Positions 1-4,994 of a stretch of 6,958 nucleotides of DNA are shown piece after piece. The stretch is from contig CAMHRJ010000120.1 in assembly GCA_946187475.1 (NCBI GenBank), forward strand, positions 1 to 6,958, given 5' to 3'. The notes below the pieces were generated by a model, which saw only the letters and a program-made list of their open reading frames with translations, was not told the origin of the DNA and did no database searches. The stretch's first letter is position 1. Every line of letters begins with the position of its first letter. Both the position numbers and the translations under genes were made by a program. This stretch comes from an uncultured Clostridia bacterium. Its GTDB lineage: Bacteria; Bacillota; Clostridia; Oscillospirales; Oscillospiraceae.

Positions 1-50
1 CGCTCCAAATAAAAAGCCATGTCTTACGACATGGCTTTTTATTTGGAGCG
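1..50. terminator. Perfect 23-bp inverted repeat, probable bidirectional terminator
   Basis: Positions 1-23 and 28-50 are exact reverse complements around the 4-nt loop TTAC. The core is a GC-containing stem (GCCATGTC / GACATGGC) flanked by symmetrical A5 and T5 runs, so read on either strand it gives a stem followed by a T-tract. This is what an intrinsic terminator working in both directions looks like. The outer part of the stem (CGCTCCAAAT) is longer than a terminator needs. The gene it would end lies left of the window. It could instead be the end of a dispersed palindromic repeat. Confidence 0.75.
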
Positions 51-56
51 AAACTC

Positions 57-131
57 CGTCGCTTGCGCGACGATGTTCCGCTGCGCTCAAATGATTGGGA
101 GGGGAATCCCATCCCCTCCCAAACCCTCCCC
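57..131. repeat. Structured non-coding stretch: small hairpins and C-rich tract
   Basis: No gene is visible between the left palindrome and the promoter at 166. The stretch holds a 6-bp hairpin (57-62 with 67-72, loop TTGC). It also holds a 10-bp perfect inverted repeat (95-104 TTGGGAGGGG with 113-122, 8-nt loop). A second copy of CCCTCCC at 124-130 could pair with the same left arm. The minus strand across 131-108 has five runs of three or more G with loops of 1-3 nt. With the palindrome at 1-50 this looks like a mosaic of palindromic units, as in dispersed intergenic repeats, but copy number cannot be judged from one window. Confidence 0.45.
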
Positions 132-165
132 ATAGAGGATTTGGGACTTCGCGCGCTTACTTTCA

Positions 166-194
166 TTGTAATTCTACGATCTCTATGCTATAAT
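166..194 (+). promoter_or_regulatory. Sigma-A type promoter for the FAD dehydrogenase gene
   Basis: The -35 element is TTGTAA (166-171), followed by a 17-bp spacer and a perfect TATAAT -10 (189-194). The -10 is extended by TG at 186-187. The surrounding sequence is AT-rich, unlike the coding DNA. Transcription should start near 201, giving a leader of about 60 nt. I see no riboswitch or operator in that short leader. Confidence 0.8.
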
Positions 195-246
195 TAATAA
201 GTATTTCCGGTTTTTCCGGACTTGAATTATGATTGTTTTACATTTT

Positions 247-251
247 GGAGG
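247..251 (+). promoter_or_regulatory. Ribosome binding site fixing the start at 260
   Basis: GGAGG lies 8 nt before ATG 260. An in-frame TTG at 233 lies upstream of this site and has no comparable Shine-Dalgarno sequence, so the ATG is the better start. Confidence 0.85.
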
Positions 252-259
252 ATCCAACG

Positions 260-1657
260 ATGCATGCAGATGTTGTAATCATCGGCGCCGGGCCTGCGGG
301 TATCTTTACTGCCCTGGAGATGCTGCGCCGCGGCAGCACGAAGAAGATCATCATGGTAGAAAAGGGCCAGGCCATCGAAAATCGCCGCTGCCCGAAGCAG
401 GTGACGGGCAAGTGCATGAACTGCAAGCCCTACTGCCACATCACCACCGGCTTTTCCGGCGCAGGCGCCTTTTCCGACGGCAAGCTGAGCCTGTCCTATG
501 AGGTGGGCGGCGACCTTCCCACGCTGATCGGCGCGGAGAAAGCCCAGGAGACCATCAACTACGCCGACCAGATCTATCTGGAGTTCGGCGCGGACGAGCA
601 TGTGGAGGGCCTCGGCAACACCGAGGAGGTCAAGAAGATCCGCATGCGGGCCATCAAGGCCGGCCTGAAGCTGGTGGATTGCCCCATCCGCCATCTGGGC
701 ACTGACAAGGCCCACGACGTCTACCAGGCCATCGAGGACTATCTTTTGAACCACGGCGTGGAGATGATGTTCGGCTGCCAGTGCAGCGACATCATCCTGG
801 ACGAAGGCCGCTGCCTGGGCGTCGTCATCGAGGATGGCGAGCAGACCTACGAGATTTACGCCGAGCACACCGTCATCGCCACCGGCCGACGGGGCGCCGA
901 ATGGCTGGAGAAGGTCTGCGCCGAGTACGGTGTGGCCCACCAGCCCGGCACCGTGGACATCGGCGTCCGCGTGGAGGTGCGCAACGAGATCATGGAGAGC
1001 GTCAACCGCGTGCTCTATGAATCCAAGCTCATCGGCTATCCCCAGCCCTTCAAAAACAAGGTCCGCACCTTCTGCCAGAACCCCGGGGGCTTCGTGTCCC
1101 AGGAGAATTACGATAATGACCTTGCCGTGGTCAACGGCCACGCCTACAAGCAGCGCAAGAGCGAGAACACGAACCTGGCCATCCTCTGCTCCCACAACTT
1201 CTCCGTGCCCTTCAACCAGCCCATCGAGTACGCCCAGAAGGTGGGCGAGCTGACGAACATGCTGGGCGCGGGCCACATCCTGGTGCAGCGCTTCGGCGAC
1301 ATCCTCGACGGCAAGCGCACCTGGGAGAAGGAACTGGCCCAGTCCAACGTCCGGCCCACGCTGCCGGATGCGGTGGCGGGCGACATCACCTCCGCCATGC
1401 CTTACAGAGCCATGATCAACATCATCAACTTCATCAAGGCTTTGGACGAGGTGGTCCCCGGCTTCGCCGCCTACGAGACCCTGCTCTATTCCCCGGAGCT
1501 GAAGTTCTACTCCAACCGCATCAAGATGACGCCGGATCTGGAGACCAACGTCCGCAGCCTCCACTGCCTGGGCGATTCCTCCGGCTGGACCCGGGGCCTG
1601 ATGATGGCCTCCGCCATGGGCGTCCTCATGGGCCGCCGCCTGGCTGAAGAAGAATAA
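260..1657 (+). CDS. FAD-dependent dehydrogenase, COG2509 type, function unknown
   Basis: This 465-residue flavoprotein resembles the uncharacterised FAD-dependent dehydrogenases grouped as COG2509; its substrate is not known. The N-terminus has a Rossmann dinucleotide-binding motif (VVIIGAGPAG, residues 5-14) with an acidic residue at E34 that would bind the FAD ribose. The family-like block GFSGAGAFSDGKL spans residues 64-76. An ATG motif (VIATGRRG, residues 205-212) and a C-terminal GD motif (GDSSGWTRG, from residue 438) complete the FAD site. Just before the GAGAFSDGK block are four cysteines (C44, C52, C55, C59; CX7CX2CX3C) that could hold a metal or Fe-S centre or a redox disulfide. I see no signal peptide or membrane segment, so it should be cytoplasmic. 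It has its own promoter and terminator and so appears monocistronic. ATG 260 was chosen for its GGAGG site. The family call is firm; the reaction is not. Confidence 0.9.
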   Translation: MHADVVIIGAGPAGIFTALEMLRRGSTKKIIMVEKGQAIENRRCPKQVTGKCMNCKPYCHITTGFSGAGAFSDGKLSLSYEVGGDLPTLIGAEKAQETINYADQIYLEFGADEHVEGLGNTEEVKKIRMRAIKAGLKLVDCPIRHLGTDKAHDVYQAIEDYLLNHGVEMMFGCQCSDIILDEGRCLGVVIEDGEQTYEIYAEHTVIATGRRGAEWLEKVCAEYGVAHQPGTVDIGVRVEVRNEIMESVNRVLYESKLIGYPQPFKNKVRTFCQNPGGFVSQENYDNDLAVVNGHAYKQRKSENTNLAILCSHNFSVPFNQPIEYAQKVGELTNMLGAGHILVQRFGDILDGKRTWEKELAQSNVRPTLPDAVAGDITSAMPYRAMINIINFIKALDEVVPGFAAYETLLYSPELKFYSNRIKMTPDLETNVRSLHCLGDSSGWTRGLMMASAMGVLMGRRLAEEE

Positions 1658-1668
1658 CTGAATCAAAT

Positions 1669-1700
1669 AAGAGCACCGCAGCTGCGGTGCTCTTCTTTAT
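1669..1700. terminator. Bidirectional intrinsic terminator between convergent genes
   Basis: An 11-bp stem (1669-1679 AAGAGCACCGC with 1684-1694) closes a 4-nt AGCT loop. On the plus strand it is followed by a T-rich run (TTCTTTATTT). On the minus strand it is followed by a weaker one (TTATTTGATT). It begins 11 nt after the stop of the plus-strand gene and overlaps the stop region of the convergent minus-strand gene, so it probably serves both. Confidence 0.85.
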
Positions 1701-2617
1701 TTCTCAAATGCTTCCTTCAGAATCTGTGCCCGATGGCGGACGGTGGCCTGAGTCAGAGCCGCGTTGGAGATGAACTCAAACCCATGGGGCGTGCCGCTGG
1801 TCTCGTGGCGGGTGACCTTCACGCCTGCCGCCTCCAGCGCCGCCGCGTAGTTGAGCCCCTCGTCCCGCAGGGAGTCAAACTCCGCCACCTCCACATAGGC
1901 CTCCGGCAGGCCTTCAAAGCTGGGGGCCTCCATGGGGGAGGCGTATTCCACGTGCTCTGCCGGCAGGGCGGGGAGGTAGTACTCCCACATCTTCTCCGAA
2001 AGCGCCGTGTTCCACACCGGCGCGTCCCGGAAGCGCTTGGAGGATTCCGTGGCCATGCGCCGGTCCGTGACGGGGTAGATCAGCAGCTGGAACATGGGCT
2101 GCACGGCCTTGCGGTCCCGGGCCATGAGCGTCATGACCGCTGCCAGATCGCCGCCGGCACTGTCACCGCCCACAGCGATGCGGCTGGGGTCGATGCCCAG
2201 CTTGGACGCCTGCTCCTCGGTCCACTGATAGGCTGCCCAGCAGTCCTCCGCCGCGGCGGGGTAGGGGTACTTGGGCGCCAGACGGTAATCGGGATAGATC
2301 ACCACGCAGCCCGCCTGCATCGCATATTCCTTGGCAAAGGTGTAGTGATAGGGTGCGGAGGGGAAGTAGAACCCGCCTCCGTGGATGTAGAAGAAGCAGG
2401 GGGCGTCGCCCTGGAGCGTCCGGGGACGCATGACGTAGACCTTGATCTTGTTTCCGTCCGGCCCGGGGATGTGCTTGGTGAGGACCTGCACCCGGTCGTC
2501 GGACCGGCAGGGCCAGGTGCGCATGCCCGCCTGCAGGGCCGTGGCCGGCCACCGCCACAGAGGCAGCTTGAAGTGGGTGAGCACCTTGTACTGGGGATTG
2601 AGATTGTATTTCGCCAT
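1697..2617 (-). CDS. Alpha/beta hydrolase, hormone-sensitive lipase family esterase
   Basis: This 306-residue protein has the full motif set of the alpha/beta-hydrolase-3 (HSL-like) family, which hydrolyses carboxyl esters with an active-site serine. The oxyanion-hole motif HGGGF is at residues 79-83. The family block YPDYRLAPKYPYPAA starts at 108. The nucleophile elbow GDSAGG is at 151-156, with Ser153. The likely acid is Asp248 in FDSLRDEG, and the base is His278 in GTPHGFEF. The length is normal for the family and no signal peptide is seen, so it should be cytoplasmic. The start at 2617 follows AGGAG (minus strand, 2630-2626) by 8 nt. That site lies in the 14-nt gap after the PLP-enzyme gene, so the two genes are almost certainly co-transcribed. 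An open frame continues upstream of 2617, but it overlaps the neighbour's coding region and is not needed. The natural ester is unknown. Confidence 0.93.
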   Translation of the reverse strand: MAKYNLNPQYKVLTHFKLPLWRWPATALQAGMRTWPCRSDDRVQVLTKHIPGPDGNKIKVYVMRPRTLQGDAPCFFYIHGGGFYFPSAPYHYTFAKEYAMQAGCVVIYPDYRLAPKYPYPAAAEDCWAAYQWTEEQASKLGIDPSRIAVGGDSAGGDLAAVMTLMARDRKAVQPMFQLLIYPVTDRRMATESSKRFRDAPVWNTALSEKMWEYYLPALPAEHVEYASPMEAPSFEGLPEAYVEVAEFDSLRDEGLNYAAALEAAGVKVTRHETSGTPHGFEFISNAALTQATVRHRAQILKEAFEK

Positions 2618-2631
2618 GGTTTTCGCTCCTT

Positions 2632-3915
2632 TCAGGATAGCTGCGTCAGCCCTTTGTCGATGAGCTTCTGGAGGCTGAGCAGAATGCCCAGCTTGGCGTG
2701 ATACCAGGTCAGACCGCCCTGGAAGTACACCGCGTAGGGTTCGCGGATGGGGCCGTCGGCGCTGAGCTCGATGCTGCTGCCCTGGACGAAGGCGCCGGCT
2801 GCCATGATGACTTCGCTGTCGTAGCCCGGCATGGCCCAGGGGATGGGGTCCACATAGCTGTCCACGGGGGCAGCGGCCTGGATGCCCTTGCAGAAGGCCA
2901 CCATCCGCTCCGCGGAGCCCAACTCCACGGCCTGGATGATGTCGTGCCGGGGCTCGCTTGCGTTGGGCACGCACCGGAAGCCCAGCTTTTCATAGATGTT
3001 CGCTGCGAAGATCGCGCCCTTGAGGGCGCCGGCAGTCACCGTGGGCGCCAGGAAAAAGCCCTGATAGAACGCGGGCATGAGACCCAGATTCGCGCCCACC
3101 TCCTGACCCAGACCCGGGGCGCTCAGCCGGTAGGCGCAGCGCTCCACCAGATCCTTTCTGCCGCAGATGTAGCCGCCGATGGGCGCCAGACCGCCGCCGG
3201 GGTTTTTGATGAGGGAGCCTACGATCATGTCGGCGCCCACGTCCGAGGGCTCCACGGTCTCCACGAACTCGCCGTAGCAGTTGTCCACCATGCAGATCAC
3301 GTCGGGCTTGATCTTCTTGCAGAAGGCGATGAGCTGGCCGATCTGCTCCACCGAGAAGGTGGGGCGGGTAGCGTAGCCCTTGGAGCGCTGGATGGTGATG
3401 AGCTTCGTCCGGTCGTTGATCTTTGCCTCAATGGCCGGGTAGTCGAAGCTGCCGTCAGCCTTCAGATCCGCCTGGGCGTAGGTGACGCCGTATTCCTTCA
3501 GCGAGCCCACGCTCTCCCGGATGCCGATGACCTCCTCCAGCGTGTCATAGGGTGCGCCAACAGGGGAGAGCAGCTCGTCTCCCGGCAGGAGATTCGCGCT
3601 CAGCGCCACGGTCAGGGCGTGGGTGCCGCAGGTGATCTGGGGTCTGACCAGCGCCGCCTCGGTGTGAAAGGCGTCGGCGTAGACCCGCTCCAGATTGTCC
3701 CGGCCCTCGTCGTTGTAGCCGTAGCCCGTGGTGGCGGCGAAGTGGGCGGCGTTCACCCGGTTGCGCTGCATGGCCAGCAGCACCTTGTTCTGGTTATATT
3801 CCGCGACCCGGTCGATCTCCCGGAAGCGTTCCTCCAGCGTGCGCAGAACCGCCTCGCCGAAGCGATACACGTCCTCCGAAACGCCGAGATCGCGATAGAT
3901 GTTTTCAATGTCCAT
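2632..3915 (-). CDS. Methionine gamma-lyase / aluminum resistance family PLP enzyme
   Basis: This 427-residue fold-type I PLP enzyme belongs to the family annotated as 'aluminum resistance protein' or methionine gamma-lyase family (COG4100, as in Bacillus YnbB). Members resemble cystathionine lyases and are presumed to cleave sulfur amino acids, but few have been tested. Visible features are the cofactor-binding turn ITCGTHALTVAL (from residue 94), the conserved Asp in VDNCYGEF (D211) that should contact the PLP nitrogen, and the Schiff-base lysine in GSLIKNPGGG (K237). The length is normal and the protein looks cytoplasmic. An ATG at 3921 also opens the frame, but AAAGGAG ends only 1 nt before it. 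The same site is 7 nt before ATG 3915, so 3915 is preferred (427 rather than 429 residues). It is first in a two-gene operon with the esterase and has a good promoter just upstream. Family membership is secure; the substrate is inference. Confidence 0.92.
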   Translation of the reverse strand: MDIENIYRDLGVSEDVYRFGEAVLRTLEERFREIDRVAEYNQNKVLLAMQRNRVNAAHFAATTGYGYNDEGRDNLERVYADAFHTEAALVRPQITCGTHALTVALSANLLPGDELLSPVGAPYDTLEEVIGIRESVGSLKEYGVTYAQADLKADGSFDYPAIEAKINDRTKLITIQRSKGYATRPTFSVEQIGQLIAFCKKIKPDVICMVDNCYGEFVETVEPSDVGADMIVGSLIKNPGGGLAPIGGYICGRKDLVERCAYRLSAPGLGQEVGANLGLMPAFYQGFFLAPTVTAGALKGAIFAANIYEKLGFRCVPNASEPRHDIIQAVELGSAERMVAFCKGIQAAAPVDSYVDPIPWAMPGYDSEVIMAAGAFVQGSSIELSADGPIREPYAVYFQGGLTWYHAKLGILLSLQKLIDKGLTQLS

Positions 3916-3922
3916 TTTCATG

Positions 3923-3929
3923 CTCCTTT
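3923..3929 (-). promoter_or_regulatory. Ribosome binding site deciding between two ATG starts
   Basis: On the minus strand AAAGGAG ends at 3923. The ATG at 3921 is 1 nt away, too close for normal initiation. The in-frame ATG at 3915 is 7 nt away, which favours 3915. Confidence 0.7.
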
Positions 3930-3942
3930 AAAAGTTAAAAGA

Positions 3943-3971
3943 AGCATATCGCAAACCATGAAAAATGTCAA
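3943..3971 (-). promoter_or_regulatory. Promoter of the PLP enzyme-esterase operon
   Basis: On the minus strand a perfect TTGACA -35 (3971-3966) is followed by a 17-bp spacer and TATGCT as the -10 (3948-3943, four of six consensus bases). Transcription would begin near 3936, leaving a leader of only about 20 nt with the Shine-Dalgarno site inside it. Confidence 0.75.
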
Positions 3972-3999
3972 TCGGAGAAAAAAGCGTTGCGCAATCGGA
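3969..3999. repeat. Direct repeat CAATCGGA between divergent promoters
   Basis: The octamer CAATCGGA occurs at 3969-3976 and again at 3992-3999, 23 bp apart, about two helical turns. The first copy overlaps the -35 of the leftward promoter. The second begins at the last base of the -35 candidate of the rightward (xpt) promoter. It could be a pair of operator half-sites for a shared regulator, or chance. Confidence 0.3.
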
Positions 4000-4015
4000 A
4001 TTTTGATGATAGGAT
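3987..4015 (+). promoter_or_regulatory. Candidate promoter for xpt
   Basis: TTGCGC (3987-3992, three of six -35 consensus bases) is 17 bp from TAGGAT (4010-4015, four of six). The -10 is extended by TG at 4007-4008. Transcription would start near 4022, leaving only about 23 nt of leader, which is too short for a riboswitch. The match is modest, but it is the best I see in the space available. Confidence 0.45.
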
Positions 4016-4044
4016 AAGAAAAATGCAGAAAGAGGGGATTGGCT

Positions 4045-4626
4045 ATGAAGCTTTTGGAGGACCGCATTCGCGCCGACGGCGAGGTTCTGCCCGGCGGTGT
4101 GCTGAAGGTGGGCAAGTTTTTGAACCAGCAGATGGACCCGGCGCTGTTTTACGCCATGGCAGAGGAGTGGAAGCGCCTCTATGACGGCTGCGGCGTGAAC
4201 AAGATCCTGACCATCGAGGCCAGCGGCATCGGCATCGCGGCCATCGTGGGTCTGGTGTTCGACTGCCCGGTGGTGTTTGCCAAAAAGAGCAAGACCAGCA
4301 ACGTTGCCGGCGGCGTGTGGCAGACCATCGTGGAGAGCTTCACCCACGGCGTCACCAATACCGTCATTGTGGGAAGAGAATTCCTCGTCCCCGGCGACAA
4401 GGTGCTGATCGTGGATGATTTTCTCGCAAACGGCGCTGCTCTCGCGGGTATGATCGATCTGGTCCAGCAGTCCGGCGCAGAGGTGGCCGGCGCCGCCATC
4501 GCCATTGAAAAGGCCTTCCAACCCGGCGGAGACCGCATCCGCGCCACCGGCGTCCGGGTGGAGTCTCTGGCCCGAATCGCGGCCATGGACCCGGAGAAGG
4601 GCATCGAATTTGTAAAAGACTGCTAA
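4045..4626 (+). CDS. xpt: Xanthine phosphoribosyltransferase
   Basis: Xpt transfers a phosphoribosyl group from PRPP to xanthine, giving XMP, which feeds GMP synthesis in the cytoplasm. The 193-residue protein matches the Bacillus-type Xpt in length and layout. The N-terminus is MKLLEDRIRADGEVLPGGVL. The segment TIEASGIGIA (from residue 56) is a family motif. The PRPP-binding motif VLIVDDFLANGAA spans residues 120-132 with the paired aspartates D124 and D125. A GAGGGG ribosome binding site (4032-4037) lies 7 nt before ATG 4045; an in-frame TTG at 4039 sits too close to that site. The gene is divergent from the PLP-enzyme operon and upstream of a riboswitch-controlled nucleoside-type ABC transporter, which fits purine salvage. 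No purine riboswitch precedes it here, unlike B. subtilis xpt-pbuX. Adenine phosphoribosyltransferase is the main alternative, but these motifs favour Xpt. Confidence 0.95.
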   Translation: MKLLEDRIRADGEVLPGGVLKVGKFLNQQMDPALFYAMAEEWKRLYDGCGVNKILTIEASGIGIAAIVGLVFDCPVVFAKKSKTSNVAGGVWQTIVESFTHGVTNTVIVGREFLVPGDKVLIVDDFLANGAALAGMIDLVQQSGAEVAGAAIAIEKAFQPGGDRIRATGVRVESLARIAAMDPEKGIEFVKDC

Positions 4627-4669
4627 TTTTGGTTTTTCCCTTGTGAAACAAGACAGACAAGTGCGCAAA

Positions 4670-4692
4670 AAAAGCCGAACTTTCAGGCTTTT
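4670..4692 (+). terminator. Probable xpt terminator
   Basis: A 7-bp stem AAAAGCC / GGCTTTT (4670-4676 with 4686-4692) encloses a 9-nt loop, about 43 nt after the xpt stop. The T-run on the plus strand is only four bases long and then breaks into GC, so termination may be partial. On the minus strand the same hairpin is followed by seven T, but no minus-strand gene is expected here. Confidence 0.6.
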
Positions 4693-4698
4693 CGCCGC

Positions 4699-4727
4699 TT
4701 GACAGATCAAAAACAGCATGATAACTT
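4699..4727 (+). promoter_or_regulatory. Promoter for the riboswitch-BMP transporter operon
   Basis: A perfect TTGACA (4699-4704) is followed by a 17-bp spacer and TAACTT (4722-4727). The -10 is weak by itself but is extended by TG at 4719-4720. It starts 7 nt after the xpt terminator hairpin. A start near 4734 would give a leader of about 260 nt holding the whole riboswitch. An inverted repeat TTCCAG / CTGGAA (4739-4744 with 4765-4770) lies at the beginning of that leader; its role is unknown. Confidence 0.65.
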
Positions 4728-4807
4728 AATAGAGTATTTTCCAGTCGCCTTTCAGGTGTTTGTGCTGGAATGGAAGAAAAACGCATTCGAACACAGCGGA
4801 TATTCGC

Positions 4808-4874
4808 TTGATACATCGCAAAAGATATGGTTTTGCAGTTTCTGGCCGGTCGCCGTAAATGACCGGGCTATCAA
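4808..4874 (+). ncRNA. Purine riboswitch aptamer, guanine class
   Basis: The three-way junction fold can be drawn directly. P1 is TTGATA (4808-4813) with TATCAA (4869-4874). P2 is GCAAAA (4818-4823) with TTTTGC (4831-4836), closing the loop GATATGG. P3 is CCGGTC (4846-4851) with GACCGG (4861-4866), closing a loop that contains CCGTAAA. Both loops match those of the B. subtilis xpt guanine riboswitch, and they make the kissing contact in that family. The junction J2/3 is GTTTCT (4838-4843). The base equivalent to position 74 is C4868, which pairs with guanine; adenine switches have U there. The base equivalent to U51 is T4843, which argues against the 2'-deoxyguanosine class. The aptamer lies in the leader of the BMP lipoprotein gene, with an intrinsic terminator 28 nt downstream. 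Bound guanine should stabilise P1 and favour termination. Confidence 0.95.
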
Positions 4875-4902
4875 TCCGACCCGCAGGGAGAAGATTGGGA
4901 GC

Positions 4903-4937
4903 AAAGACGCAATGACCATATTGCGTCTTTTCTTTTT
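4903..4937 (+). terminator. Riboswitch expression platform: intrinsic terminator
   Basis: An 11-bp perfect stem (AAAGACGCAAT 4903-4913 with 4920-4930) closes a 6-nt loop. It ends in the T-rich run TTTTCTTTTT (4928-4937). It lies between the guanine aptamer and the start of the lipoprotein gene, the standard place for a transcriptional OFF platform. The competing antiterminator is not obvious. The P1 3' strand can pair with 4893-4897 (CAATC with GATTG). The terminator 5' arm has an imperfect complement at about 4833-4841, in the 3' side of P2 and J2/3. Confidence 0.9.
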
Positions 4938-4994
4938 CTGTATCCGACCGCATCAGTGGTTACGATAAATTTTGTTATGAGGAGACAACCCAAA

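Noticed and set aside
138..150. TGGGACTTC shared with the hairpin at 6275-6286
   Set aside because: Only about nine bases match, with no common flanks, so chance is the simplest explanation.
227..1666. Long open frame on the minus strand (479 codons) opposite the FAD dehydrogenase gene
   Set aside because: It is antisense to a gene with clear family motifs, has low-complexity His/Val/Leu/Gly/Ala composition and no recognisable domain. Such frames are common opposite GC-rich codon-biased genes.
2618..2974. N-terminal extension of the esterase to 425 residues
   Set aside because: The extra part is out-of-frame sequence of the PLP-enzyme gene, rich in Arg, Gly and Pro. The ATG at 2617 has a proper AGGAG site and gives the normal family length.
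2698..4017. Long plus-strand open frame (439 codons) opposite the PLP-enzyme gene
   Set aside because: It mirrors the codon pattern of the real gene on the other strand, has no domain or plausible ribosome binding site, and runs through both divergent promoters.
4699..4968. Small plus-strand open frame of 89 codons in the lipoprotein leader
   Set aside because: It runs through the promoter, riboswitch aptamer and terminator, and shows no ribosome binding site or protein-like motif.
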